Source of the DNA: Quillaja saponaria
Taxonomy: Eukaryota; Streptophyta; Magnoliopsida; Fabales; Quillajaceae
Direction: 5' to 3'
Assembly: GCA_029379385.1 (NCBI GenBank)
Contig: CM055608.1
Span: forward strand, 21,822,350 to 21,886,349
Length of the DNA: 64,000 nt
The position numbers were made by a program, and so were the translations under genes. Below the pieces are notes generated by a model. The model was given only the letters and a program-made list of their open reading frames with translations. It did no database searches and was not told where the DNA came from. This document shows positions 23,256-36,062 of this stretch, piece by piece (position 1 is the stretch's first letter; each line of letters begins with the position of its first letter).

Positions 23256-23491
23256 CATAACCAAGAAAAGGAGAAAGATGTTTATATTATGAATTAAAAA
23301 AATTCTAATTTTTTTTTTTAATTCCTTTCCTTCCTATATTTTTTTTTTCCTTTTTCTATTGAAATAAACTCAACAATAGATCTTTCAAATCCCTAGCTCA
23401 GATAAAAGCTCTCTGAAATCCCTAATCTCAAACTTCAATCTTCCTCTCTGACATCCAAGATCAAAATCAAAGACTATTCCTAGTGGTGGAC
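23256..23491. other. CACTA interior between MITE and Ty3 copy
   Basis: AT-rich to pyrimidine-rich; no gene seen. Confidence 0.4.
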
Positions 23492-23933
23492 TGACATAGC
23501 GGAATTATGGAAGAACCTAAACTAGCATAAAACTAAGCTTAGAACAGATTAGCACAAGACTAAATCCTTAAGGAATAAACTGGAATCCACCAGTAGAATA
23601 TCAAAATACCCTTAAGTATAAACTTTTATGATAAAAATTGCCTTCTACAAACTAGCAAAGCATGTCTTTTATAAAAGGCTAAAAAAAAATCCTAAAAGAC
23701 TAAGGATACTTGCTCAGCAAGCAAAGATTCCTAATAAAAGAGTAACTCCTAATTAATAGGAAATATTAAAAAAAAAAGTAACTTCTAATAAAATTCTAAC
23801 TCCTAATAAAATACTAAAGTGGTAACTCTTATTAAATAGAAAATACTAAATCCTAAGCCTACGACTTGCTTTTTTCTTCTTCTTGCTTCTGTTTTGTTGC
23901 TCCAGGAATTCTTTTGCCTTAAGTTTTGCATCA
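23492..23933 (-). repeat. 3' LTR of Ty3 copy 2
   Basis: 442 bp, plus-strand ends TGACATAGCGG and TTTTGCATCA. On the minus strand it is preceded by the purine tract AGTAGAGGAGAC. The pol stop codon (23846) lies inside it. Confidence 0.88.
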
Positions 23934-26900
23934 GTCTCCTCTACTTGGAAAGAACTCGTCCTTGAGTTAATGTCAGGATAAAGAGGTTCCTCTTCAGCAT
24001 GAAACTCGTATAAATCAGCCACATTGTTAATCTCATAAGACTTGTGCTTAATTATAAAAGGAAACTTTTGCAAATAAGCTGACCACCTAACATGCATATT
24101 GCTCAAGTGTTTTTGACTATTGATAAATTTCAAGGCTTGATGATCAGTGTAAAGGATGAATTCCTTTCGTACTAAATAATGTTCCCAATGCCTCAATGTC
24201 CTCACAACAACATAAAATTTCTTATCGTAGGTACTCCACTTTCGTCTAGATTCGCTTAATTTTTCACTGAAGAAAGCCACTGGTTTGTTATTTTGAGATA
24301 AAACAGCCCCAATTCCAACACCACTAGCATCACATTCAACCTCAAACAAGGCTTTAAAATCCGGTAATGCTAACACAAAAGCTGTACATAGCTTTTCCTT
24401 AATTAAAACAAAACTCCCTTCAGTCTCTTTTTTCCAATTAAACTTCCCTTTGTTCAAACAATTAGTTATTGGGGCCATGATAAAGCTGAAATTTTTAATA
24501 AATCTTCTATAAAATGTAGCTAAACCATGAAAAGACCATACCTCACTCACTGTTTTTGAAGCTGGGGCGTTAATCTTCTCCTCATCAACATGTATGCCTT
24601 CAAAACTCACTATATACCCCAGGAACAGTAGCTTATCAGTCAAAAAAAATGTACTTCTTCAAATTTATGTAGAGCTTATTCCATTGTAAAACTTTCAGCA
24701 CTTTTCTAAGATGCTTTAGATGCTCCTCTTTTGATTTACTATACATCAAAATGTTATCAAAATAAACCACAACAAATCTGTCAATAAAAGGCTTCAACAC
24801 TTGATTCATTATCCTCATGAAAGTATTAGGAGCACTGGATAAGCCAAATGGCATAACCAACCACTCATACTAGCCTTCTTTGGTTTTAAATACAGTTTTT
24901 CATTCATCCCTAGGTCTAATCCTAATTTGATGATAACCACTTCGTAAATCAATATTTGAAAAAACTTTGGAACATGCAATTGATCAAGCATATCATCAAG
25001 GAGTGGAATAGGAAATCTATACCTCACTGTGATCTTGTTTATAGCTCAGCTATCAACACACATCCTCCAACTGCCATCTTTCTTTGGTGTGAGCAATGCA
25101 AGGACTGCACAAGGAATCGTACTCTCATGGATCAAGCCTTTCTTCTGCAATTCTTCGACCTTCTCCCTTAATGCCTCACTTTCTCTAGGATTCATACGAT
25201 AATAAGGTAAATTAGGAAGCTTAGCAACTGGAACAAGATCTATATGGTGCTGGATATCTCTCATTAGAGGCAACTCATCAGGTAAATTAGATTGTATTAG
25301 GTTTAAAAAGTCCTCCAACAATGGTTGCACCTGTCTAGGCACTTCATTGTCATCTTCTTCTTTGCCCAACAACACTTTCTTAACTACAACAAGGACTTCC
25401 TTTGCTTCTTTTACTTTCCTTTCAAATTCTCCATTGGTTTTGGAAATAGATACCAAAGTTTTACCCTCTACTTTAGAAGTTTTAGGTAGTTCTTGAGTCT
25501 CTATTGTCGGCCTCATAGCAATCTTGTGACCATTCTATGTGAATATGTAGACATTATCTATCCCTTTATGCATAGCATCCACGTCATGTTGCTAATGTCT
25601 ACCCAATAATACATGGCTAGCATCCATGTCAACAACATCACACAAAACTTTGTCTTTATAGTACCTTCCAATGGAAATGGGTACTACACAAGTTCTGGTT
25701 ACCCTTACAGAAGGTTCTTTTTTTATCCAACTAATGGAATATGGTTACGGATGAGTTTCTGTAGGTAGCTTCATATGGTCTACCAACTGTTTGGCAACTA
25801 TATTCTTTCCACTACCATTATCAACTATCACTTTGCACACTTTTCCTCTGGGGTGGTTCTTCTTCCTTAGGAGTGTACAACAACCTTCTAACAACATACA
25901 CATACTCCTCTCCTGTTTCAACAGCAACTTTAGCCCATCATATTCTTCAATTTCATCAATATCCTCCTGTAAATTCCATTCATTCTCTACTAGATTTACC
26001 CTCCTTCTCTCACGACAGTTATTGGACAGATGTCTAGGCTGTCTACACCTAAAAACCCCCCATATTTGGTGGAGCATAAGGATTAAAATTTTTAGGAGCT
26101 TCTTTTCCATTGGTAGTTGCTACTGCCCTTTTTCCCTCTATATTATGAGCTCCTCGGACTTTTCTTGGTTGATCCAATTGCATATTTCTTCCATTATTAG
26201 TTACTGGTTGTACATCCTCTTGGTAAGTTCTAACTCTCTCAGCTTTCCTTAAAGAAATCTCTAATGATTCAGCCTTCAAAGTAGTATTATAAACTTCATC
26301 AACTCTCCAATAAGCTTGAAGGCTTATCTTCTCCTTGATTGAGGGCTTCAGTCCACCAATAAATCTTGCTACCTTCTGATTTCAGGTTCCCAGTAGTTTG
26401 TTCTAGCTGACAGCCTATTAAATCCACTCATATAATCTGTCACTGTTTTGCTGCCTTGGGTACAATTTTGATATATTTGGAAAAAGTGTTGCTCATAATC
26501 TAGTGGCAAAAACCTCTCTATTAAAGTTGTTTCATCTTCCTCCATTGTCTCATCGGACTCTTCCCCCTTCTCTATCTATTCCTTTGCAAATTGTCCCACC
26601 ATACAGCTGCCCCACTTTTAAGCTTGAATGCTACTGTTTTGACTAGTTTCTCTTCCGATACTTCCATCATCTCACCAAATCTCTCAACCTCGCACAACCA
26701 ATTAAGAAAGCCTTCAATATTTAAATTTCCATTGAAGCTTGGAATCTCAACTTTCACTCTATGGTCTTCAAACTCTCTATTCCTTCTTCCTTGTTGCTGG
26801 CCATAATATCTATACGTCCTACCTTTTCATCTAAATCTCCTCCTTGGAAATCTGGTTGGATAAGTGCTGGAATTTGTTGAATAAGTGCTTGGTTTTGCCT

Positions 26901-27150
26901 ATTTTGCATAGGTTTTTGAGGCACACACCTATTAATAGGTTGCTCCACTGGCGGGGCCATTCCCCTTCCTTGCTCCCTATTAATTGCTATTGTTCTTCCA
27001 TTAAAATCAACCTTCAACTCTTCTAAAGCCCCTAAAATCTGGTTTATTTGCCCTTGAATAGTCTCAATTGCTTCTTTTTGTGCATTTCAGGTCTCAGTGA
27101 TTGTTTACCAAATACCCTCTAACCCACGGTTCCTGTTTTCATTGGCCATT
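23846..27150 (-). pseudogene. gag-pol remnants of Ty3 copy 2
   Basis: Order from 27150 down: gag N-terminus (26754-27017); gag core with [14 protein letters not shown] (about 26580); zinc knuckle FRCRQPRHLSNNC (about 26030); protease active site altered to VDNGSGKNIV (about 25800; usual D-x-G-S); RT start with KKGLIHESTIPCAV and TPKKDGSWRMCVDS (25046-25110); RT palm [14 protein letters not shown] (about 24840) with the catalytic box mutated to VVYFDNIL (second Asp lost); thumb and RNase H with [15 protein letters not shown] and [12 protein letters not shown] (24150-24350). It then fuses directly to the pol C-terminus ([18 protein letters not shown]). Integrase HHCC and DDE domains are missing. 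Confidence 0.9.
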
Positions 27151-27178
27151 CAGTCAGGAAAGCTGCTCTAATAGCAAC

Positions 27179-27590
27179 TGACACAACGAAATTATGAAAG
27201 AACCTAAGCTAGCATAAAGCTAAGCTTAGAAAAGATTAGCACAAGACTAAATCTTTAAGGAATAAACTGGAATCCTCCAGCAAAATATCAAAACACCCTT
27301 AGGTATAAACTTTTATGATAAAAACTGCCTTCTACAAACTAGCAAAGCATGTATTTTATAAAAGGCTAGGAAAAACCCTAAAAGACTAAGGATACTTGCT
27401 CAGCAAGCAAAGATTCCTCATTAAAGAGTAACTCCTAATTAATAGGAAATATTAAAAAAAAGGTAACTTCTAATAAAATACTAAAGTGGTAATTCCTATT
27501 AAATAGAAAATACTAAAGCCTAAGCCTACGACTTGTTTTTTTCTTCTTCTTGCTTCTGTTTTGTTGCTCCAGGAATTCCTCTTTGTCTTT
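27179..27590 (-). repeat. 5' LTR of Ty3 copy 2, outer edge degraded
   Basis: Starts TGACACAACGA and matches the other LTRs to about CCAGGAATTCCT (27580), after which similarity fades. The adjacent PBS is degenerate (minus strand TTGCTATTAGAGC). Confidence 0.8.
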
Positions 27591-29619
27591 TTCAAGGGTT
27601 GTTAAAGGTTTGCACTTTCTTGCTTTCTTTTATTTTCTTTTAGCGTTATTTACTTGCTTGCCTTCCTCTGTCTTAGATCTGTTCTTAGCTTTTAGGAAGC
27701 TTGCTGTAATGATATTATACTACAAGTCTTTATACAAATTGATTTTTTTGACAAAAAGACTAGAAGTCAATTGCTTGCCTTCCTCTATCTTAGGTCTGTT
27801 CTTCCTGTATATGGTTCAATTTTAGTTGCATGGTTAAAGTCAATTAAAAAGTCTATCAATTTCAAGTTGGATAACATTAGTCAGCTGTTATGCAAAGGAT
27901 GACGTTTTAAGGCAAGTTAAATGGGCTAGCAAGGTTTATGGATTGTTAACTGAAGCTGGGATGTTTGCAAGGAATTTGGTTTGTCTAAGAAGCTACAAGG
28001 AAAAGCATTCTAATGGCTCTGAGACGTTCTAATGTCAAATTGTTATAGTTAATATAATATATGTTGCTTACAAGGAAAATGTCAAATTGTAATAGTGAAA
28101 AGTAAATCTATAACTTTTATCTTGAATATGATTTGTTAAGTGCAACAACTATTGCCTATAAATTAATAAATATATGGAAATTTTTACTTATATATCTATT
28201 GAATCTACTAAACCCACCAGCGGACCTTGTTATGTTAAAGTCTAGGTTTCCATGTTGTCAAAAAATTTGGATTTCATGTACTGTTATTTTAAAAAGTTAT
28301 TTTGTATTTGTAGAGAATATGACACATTATTAAGTTTGTTACTTGATTCTTCTCTACCCAAGGATTTGTAATGAGTTGGGATAGCATTACTCCTTCCTTC
28401 CCTATTTATATTGTCCTAGATGACTTTGCATAAAGATTACAAAGGTTTATTATTTTATTTAACAAGGGTAATATGCATGGATTATTATTCAAATAATCAG
28501 CTTTCAAAAGGTTACCAGCTTTATCTTTGATTACTTTATATAAAAATGGTGGCAAAAAAGCTTAGTAGTACTAATGATTATTGAAAATGATTGTTATTTG
28601 GCATATTTCTTACTTATTATCTAATTCAACATGTGATGTGATTATCAATTTTGGTATCTCTACAGATGTTATAGCATTTGATAAAAAAGTGATTTTGATC
28701 TAAAGAATATATAGGTTTCGAAAACAAAGCAATTTATTTTTCTCTCATTTGCAGTAGGCAGTGGGCAGTATTGCAACAGTATTCATATTATAACAAATTG
28801 CTCGTGAATATTCAACCATTGTACCTTGGTGATTTTAATATATAATAAAGAGCTCAGAAAAGGTAATGTGTACAATCATTCTTTTTCATTTTTGTTCTTT
28901 GTTATGGTATGATCTATCAATCATGATTCTTCATATTCCATTTAGTATAATGTACATTCTCCAATATGTTTGCATCAGTTCTATTACTTGACTGCTGCAT
29001 GGTGTGTCAATAGTTTTCAATTAAATTTGTTCGTTAATTTGTTATGCAAGAGTTAAGATTTATTGATATAGATGTTAATTATACTATATATGTTCTTAGA
29101 TTAATTAGTGAGATAGTTAATATTTTTAACATTTTACAAACACTCAAAACTTAGATTCCCGTTCAAGATTGTTGCTAATCGAAATTCAATTATGTTGGTC
29201 ATTAAGTTTGACATTATTGAATTACTATTAGTTAACGATTCTTGAATTGTCTAAAGTGGACAGTTTAAGAAAGCGACACATATCATTCACTACAGTAATA
29301 TCTTAATTTGGATTTCCTTTAGTTTAAATTTTGGTTTCATTTCTCTATGTTCTCCAGGTGCATACATAGATACAGAGTAATTGTTGTGTTTATGTCGTGT
29401 ACTTAGGAGACCATAAGGAAATGTTGCCAAAATTTTGCTAAGTTAGAATGAAGGATTGAGATATTATTGGAATGAGTGTGTTGTTTTCCTGAATGGGATA
29501 GGATCATCTTACCCTTAAGAATGAGTTAAAGGTATTAGAAATCATGCAAATATTATTTATTTACCTAGAATATGAAGTTCAAGTGATGAAAAAATTGTCT
29601 TCTATGTTTTAGTTGAAAA
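27591..29619 (+). other. CACTA region upstream of the transposase start
   Basis: AT-rich with no sustained frame. A TTTTAG acceptor-like site stands nine bases before the ATG at 29620, so this may be a 5' intron or leader. Confidence 0.4.
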
Positions 29620-32600
29620 ATGTTGCCGGATCGTAGTTGGATGTCTAATTAGAGGAATTCTGTTGGGATAACAAATGAATTTAAAGATGGGGTTGAAGAG
29701 TTTATAAAATTTGTAACTGAAAATAATAAAAGAATTGTGAATGATAAAGGTCTTCTGTGGTGTCCTTGTGCGGTCTGTAAAAACAAGAAGTGGAATAATC
29801 CATTTGAAATTTCAAAACATTTGTATAATAAGGGTTTTAAAGATGGATATTTGAATTGGACATTGCATGGTGAGGAGTTTTAGGGAGATGGCGGATCTTA
29901 TGAAGGCATGAATAACCCACCACTGGTTAATCTGAACCCTTATATAGACATGGTCATGGATGGTGTTAATTTTGAGCATCAAATGGACGATGATGATGTA
30001 CATGATGAAGAACCAAATCAATCAGCGTCAAAATTTTATGACTTATTAAATTATGCTAAGAAGCCTTTATGGGAAGGCTGTGATGAACACACTACATTGT
30101 CTGTAGTTTCACAGCTCTTAAATTTAAAATATGAGTTCAATATGAGTGAAACTCATTATGATCGAATGATGGAGATTATCAAGAGTATGCTACCAAAAAT
30201 AGAGAAACTATCTGATAATTTTTACGAATCAAAGAAGTTGGTTGATGAACTGGGGTTGGAATATAAACAAATACACGCATGCCCAAATAATTGTACTTTA
30301 TACTATGATAAAGATGAAGATAAAACAATGTGCCCTATTTGTAATCACCAACGATACAAGACTAAGAAAGCTCGTAATTCAAAACAGAAAGATGTTCCTT
30401 ACAAGATATTAAGGTACTTTCCAATTATTCCAAGACTTCAGAGATTGTATATGTTAGATAAGACTGCAAGACATATGAGATGGAATATGGAAGGTGTTCG
30501 TCGTGACCCAAATTTAATAACTCATCTGTCGGATGCTGAAGCCTATAAAAAATTTGATGTTTCTCACCCTGATTTTGCAAGTGAGATTCGAAATGTCCAG
30601 CTTGGGCTTTTTACCAATGGATTTAACCCGTTTGGAAATTCAAGTGTCTGGTTACTTGTTGGCCCGTTTACATTACTTCACACAATCTACCGCCAAGCAT
30701 GTGCATAAAACGAACATCAATATTCTTGAAATTGGTTATTCCTGGCCCTAATTCACCAAAAAAGCACTTAGATGTTTACTTGAAACCTTTGGTGGATAAG
30801 TAGAAAATTCTGTGGGATGAAGGAGTCTTCACTTTTGATGCTTACAAAAGACATAATTTCTTAATGAGGGCTTCACTTTTATGGACAATTAGTGATTTTC
30901 CTGCATATGGGATGTTATCCGGGTGGAGTACGCAGGGGAGACTTGCTTGTCCAATTTGCATGAAAAGAACTAAATCATTTTATCTCAAGAATGGTGGTAA
31001 ATGTTGTTGGTTTGATTGTCATCGACAATTATTGCCAATGGATCATCGGTTTCGAAGAAACAAGAATGATTTCAAAAAGGGAATTGTTGAGAAATCACCC
31101 CCACCCCTACGATTGAGTGGTGCAGAGGTCAAGACACAAGTATTTAAGCATCCTCAAATCACATTTAGCAGAAAGAGTGGTAGGCAAAAACATCGTGAGT
31201 TTGGTAAGGATCATAATTGGACAAAGCGTAGTATTTTTTGGGAATTATTGTATTGGGAGACTAATTTGATTCGCCACAATTTGGATGTCATGCATATTGA
31301 AAAAAATATGTTTGATAATGTGTTCAAGACCCTTATGAATGTTAAGGGAAAAACGAAAGACAATACAAAGGCACGTGAGGATTTACGATTGCTATGCAAG
31401 TGTCAAGAATTAGAGTTATACAAGCACTGTGACAAGTTGATGAAACCAAAAGATGCATATGTTTTAACAGATGATCAAATAAAATAAGTTTGTGAGTGGT
31501 TAAAACAATTGTGTTTTCTAGATGGTTATGTATCCAATATAGTTCGTTGCGTTAATGTTACCGAGAAGAAACTATATGGCATGAAAAGTCATGATTGTCA
31601 TGTGTTTCTATAGAGATTATTGCCATTGGCTACACGAGACTTTTTGCCTAAACCAATATGGGGAGCACTAACAGAATTAAGTCATTTTTTGTGGATATAT
31701 GTTCAACTGAAATACAAGCTGATCATATGCTCCAACTAGAAGCTGACATTGTTGAAATCTTATGCAAGTTGGAAATGATATACATTCTTGGTCTTTTTTA
31801 TTCAATAGAGCACTTAATTATCCATCTACCATACGAGATTAGAGTTGGAGACCCTGTACAATATCGTTGGATGTACCCATTCGAGAGGTGAAGTTACATA
31901 ACTTGATATATCATTTACAAAGTCATAAATTTGAATATCTTTTTCAATACTAATGTTGATTTCAACTGTTAGGTGCATGCATGATTTAAAAAAAAAATTC
32001 ACAATAAAGTGCGAATAGAGGGGTCTATTTGTGAAGAATACATGTTAGAAAAGGTTTCAAATTTTTGTTTAATGTATTTTGGACCACACGTTTGAACAAG
32101 ACGTACAAAACTCTCCCGAAATGATGTTGGAGATCAAGAGATTCCTCAGACAACTCCATGTCTCTCAATTTTTGAATATCATAGAAGACATTTCAGTAGG
32201 AGTTGGACTAAAAATCTACCAGATATAGATATAGAAGCTGCAGAGACATCTGTTCTCCTAAATTATAGTGAGATTGAACCATACATTGAGTAAGAATTTC
32301 TTAATGCACCTCCTAACTGATAACCATCTAAATATAAATTATTCGTTTATACAAATTAATATCACTTTTAACTGGAAATTTGATGGCATGTTGAGCGTCA
32401 TCAATCCTCTTATCACTCCTCAACAAATTGAGAAGAAAAGGAAGAATGGTTTCTCAAAATGGATGAAAAAACTTGTGAGTATAAAACTTTAATACATATT
32501 TATTACTAAACATTTTATGCTATTGATAAGATATAATTAATTAAATTCTTTTAACTAATAATTTTTTAACTAGGCTCATGAGAATCGCAATGACGATTCT

Positions 32601-33234
32601 CTCTTACAAGATATGGCTCTTGGTCCTCAAAATTGTGTTAAATGTTACAATGCTTTCATCGTCAACGGATACAAGTTTCACACTAAGGATTATGGGAAAA
32701 ATAAGACAACAATAAACAATGGTGCTTGTGTTTTAGATAGTAACTATGGTAATGATGCATTAGATTATTATGGGATAGTCGAGGAAATTTTAGAATTCAC
32801 TTACCTAGGTGACAATAACAAGGTGGTTTTATTCAGATGTAAGTGGTTTTACTTGATTAATGGGGTTCAAAATGATAAAAAGTATGGAATTAGTGGAAAT
32901 CAATCACAAGTCCAAACTTTGGTCATTTGAGCCATTTATATTAGCTGAGCAAGCCCAACAAGTGTACTACATGAAATATCCAGCTTCAAAAAATAAAGAT
33001 AGGGTTGATTGGTGGGTTGCATGTAAAGTTAAAATCAAGGTGCTTACTTCTGAGGTGGAGGAAGAAAATCATAATTACGATCAAAATGATGTTGGAGCTA
33101 CCTATTCGTCATTTAGATTCCAGTCTGATGAAATTGACAAACCAGTTGTCTTGTTTGACGGAGGCATCATGGAAGAAGTGAATCTGAATGAGTTAACACC
33201 TTGTACTAAAAAAAGGACAATAAATGAACTTTAA
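29620..33234 (+). pseudogene. TNP2-type CACTA transposase, inactivated
   Basis: ATG at 29620 opens a Transpos_assoc-like domain: PDRSWM, then the Cys cluster LLWCPCAVCKNKK and FKDGYLNWTLHGE. The frame runs on to 30708 with only two stops (TAG at 29650 and 29881) and contains the TNP2 zinc motif CPNNCTLYYDKDEDKTMCPIC and KILRYFPIIPRLQRLY. After a frameshift near 30640 it resumes with CIKRTSIFLKLVIPGPNSPK and SDFPAYGMLSGWSTQGRLAC (30890). A DUF4218-like part follows (31500-32100, HNLDVMHIEKNMFDNV at 31280). An intron with GT (32475) and AG (32573) leads into a DUF4216-like C-terminus (YNAFIVNGYKFHTKD, VVLFRCKWF). It would catalyse excision and insertion by binding CACTA ends. Confidence 0.9.
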
Positions 33235-33719
33235 GAAAATGTTGATGTGGGTGATGATTATAATGATATAAATGATGGGAAGATGAGGCAGAAAAGGCAG
33301 AATGGCAATTAAAAAGTGATGATACAGATAACATTTAAAAATTTCTGCTAATAATGTGTATGTTATTAATATGCCATTCAATATAATATTTTTCTTATGT
33401 TAATAGTTCAATTTTATTGTACGCCATTACAAATATATGTTATTATGTTTATACTGTTTGTATTTTGAAGTATGCTACCACGGAGCCCCAAACCTGCAGT
33501 GCCTACTAGTGTCAAGGAATGACATACTAGAATCATTGTCTAGGAGGGAGTCTATATGACCTATACTTCCTTCACCATTCACCTCACACACTATTTCTCC
33601 ATCACCGATTACTCCGGCCGAGAGTCCATCATTAGCCTCACATGATATTGACAGTGCAGATCCACGCCCTATCATCAGTATAGAGCCAGGAACAAATCTG
33701 TAAGTTATACACTTATTTG

Positions 33720-33746
33720 TTGTATATATATATATATATATATATT
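33720..33746. repeat. (TA)n microsatellite
   Basis: TA run between the two CACTA transposase genes. Confidence 0.9.
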
Positions 33747-33794
33747 AATATTTGATTTCATTTTTTTTTTATCTAAATTTTTTATGTGTATGTA

Positions 33795-35051
33795 GTCGAA
33801 GGTTCCATCCATCGATTGTCACTTATGAAATAGGCAGTGAAATTATTTCTCATATGCCTGGCCCGATAGCAACCTATAAATCATATCCTTAGGATGTTAA
33901 GGATTCGCTCTTCGACTCATTTATGGTAAGATTTATGTATAATTAAAATTTGTATATGATTGAATGTTATTTGCTACCTATTATATATTTTACTTTTCAG
34001 ATAAGATTTCGTTTTGCATTTGAGTATGATAGGTCTATGGCTCACATTGTGTGAGAAAAGACTGCATAAGAACGATTTAATCAACTACTTCATAATGCGA
34101 TAAATATGGCTAGGGTAAAAAGTAGATCACAAAACCCATTATATTGGAGAGGATTCGGTCCAGCAGCTATTCGATCTGAATATTTTAATGAGTTGTGTGA
34201 AACAACATCAAATACAGAGGAGTGGAAACATAAGTCGGCAGCTGCTATGAAAAATCGAAGTTCAATGCCAGAGGCTAGTGTTCATGCTAGAGGTTCACGC
34301 ACATTCGTTCGTCATAAGGAGATTATGGTAAACAAATAAATCATTTAATTTACCAACTCGTAATTTTTTAATGAAGGCATGTATAAGTTATGTTTATTTT
34401 GCAAGAAAAAGAGCTGAAACGATCCGTCCGATATAAGAAGTTATTTGACCATAAATATAAGAGAGTTTGTTTCTCAGCATTCACAGAATGCCAGTGTAAG
34501 TGTAAATTTTTAAAAGAAGTGATTATTTTTTATATATTCAATGAAATTTATATAACTTAAATTTTTTTAATTTATAGGAAGGGTATTCCGGTAGAGTTAC
34601 TGAAAAATATGGAAAGGATGGAAGTTCCTCGTTTACTGAACCGGTTATAGATATGGATGCATGGTTGTGTTCTACTGGTTAGCCAAAGAAGGGTAGAGTT
34701 TATGGCTTTGGTCGTACTTTTGACCCTTGTTATTCACGTTCCTCATCTTCAGCCAGTGTTAGTTCACATCCAGCTAGTTCATCATCTAATGCGCCTGTCT
34801 CCGAAGAACATTTTTTAAGTATCATGCGAACCTAGATGCGAACCGAGTTGCACACTGAGATTCAAACACAAAATCAAGAGATACGTAGTTATGTTGATAA
34901 TGCACTAAAAGGTGTTGCGGATGCGATTAAAAAGTTGACAACTTCTTTCTCTCAATCGTCTCGGGCACGTGGGCATAAGAAAGGGAAAGCAAAAGGAAAA
35001 TATGGACCACAAGCTATAAGTTTTGTTTCAATTATGAAAAATAGAAACTAA
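33795..35051 (+). pseudogene. TNPA/Transposase_24-like second CACTA gene
   Basis: Pieces in order: FHPSIVTYEIGSEIISHM (33800); FRFAFEYDRSMAHIV with a stop at the usual Trp (34010); ERFNQLLHNAINMARVKSRS and NPLYWRGFGPAAIRSEYF (34070-34190); EEWKHKSAAAMKNRSSMPEA (34220); then exons with RVYGFGRTFDPCYSRSSSS (34700) and a basic C-terminus SRARGHKKGKAKGKYG (34960). Plant CACTA elements carry such a gene downstream of TNP2. Intron borders are suggested by AATTTATAG/G at 34578. Stops at 34053 and 34681 break it. Confidence 0.75.
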
Positions 35052-35439
35052 TTAAATTATACAAATTTACTTCTATAAATTTACTATGTTTTACTTATTA
35101 TGATGATAATGTTGAAGATGAAGATGATAATGATGAATCCGATGAGGATCTTAGTGACGATGATTAAGATATAGTTTCTTACTTAGTTTTTTGACCAGGT
35201 TTTATTATTTTTTAAGTTTACTTTTATTACATATTTTGATATGTTAAATGTTGAATGTTTCTAAACTTAGTTGGATATGTGTTGAATATGTGTTGAATTA
35301 ATGTATTTTTTTTTTTTTTTGGTTAATGGAATGTGTTCATTATAGTTTGGTTTCTGAATTTATTGATGTTACATGGTCAAAATAGGTGTAAAAAATATAG
35401 AAAAATGAATTAAAATGCATAAATATATTAAAAACTGTT

Positions 35440-36062
35440 ACAATTAGCGACATAATAGTGACGATTTTGTAACAGAATATGCACATTATATTTTTAGATT
35501 AACGACAAATTTGTGACAGAATAGCGACGAAAATATTTTACAAAGGATTTGTGACGGAAATAAATTTCTTAATTAAATTAATTTTGTAACGGATTTGTGA
35601 TGGTTTTGCGACGGATTAAAATTTCTTAAGTTTTACAATTGGGACTAATTTGCGACGGATTGAAATTTCTTAAGTTTTAAGATTGTGATATATTTGCGAC
35701 AGATTTGTGACGGAATTTTGAGAAGAAATTATGGCAGATTTGCGACTGAATTATGATCTTAATTTGCGACAAATTTGTGATGGATTTGCTATGAAATTAA
35801 AAGTTGTTCATTGTAAAATTTGTGACGGAATTTTATTTAGAATGATTTGCTATGGAATAGCGACGAAATACTCCCGTCGCTATACATTTGCGACGAATTT
35901 ACAACCTAATTATTTTCATCGCAAAATTACGTCGAGAAATTTATGATAGACATAATCCGTCACAAATCTATCACAAGTTCGTCACAAATCCAATTTGTGA
36001 CGGATTAACGATGGATTTGTAACGGATTGAGCCCGTAGCTAAATTGCTTTTTTCTAGTAGTG
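35440..36062. repeat. CACTA right subterminal repeats and terminal inverted repeat
   Basis: Repeated TTGCGACGGATT / TGTGACGGAA motifs from 35445 to the CTAGTAGTG terminus. They mirror the left array. Confidence 0.88.

Larger units (their letters stand above)
23492..27590 (-). mobile_element. Ty3/gypsy retrotransposon copy 2, internally deleted
   Basis: Same family and orientation as 1232-4118. LTRs at 23492-23933 and 27179-27590; gag, protease, RT and RNase H remnants between; integrase core absent. The left flank reads TGGAC; the right LTR edge is degraded, so no target duplication could be found. It lies inside the CACTA element, upstream of the transposase exons. Confidence 0.9.
21158..36062 (+). 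mobile_element. CACTA (En/Spm-type) DNA transposon, 14.9 kb, with nested insertions
   Basis: Begins CACTACTAGAAAATAACAG and ends ...TTTTTTCTAGTAGTG, perfect inverted CACTACTAGAAAA ends. Flanked by GCA on both sides (21155-21157, 36063-36065), the 3-bp duplication typical of CACTA. Both ends carry dense subterminal repeats. The plus strand encodes a TNP2-type transposase region (29620-33234) and a second TNPA/Transposase_24-type region (33795-35051). A hAT-type MITE and a Ty3 copy sit in its 5' half. Stops and a frameshift inactivate the transposase. Confidence 0.95.

Noticed and set aside
25791..26252. 153-codon plus-strand ORF
   Set aside because: Antisense of the Ty3 gag/zinc-knuckle region; Ser/Leu-rich with no domain.
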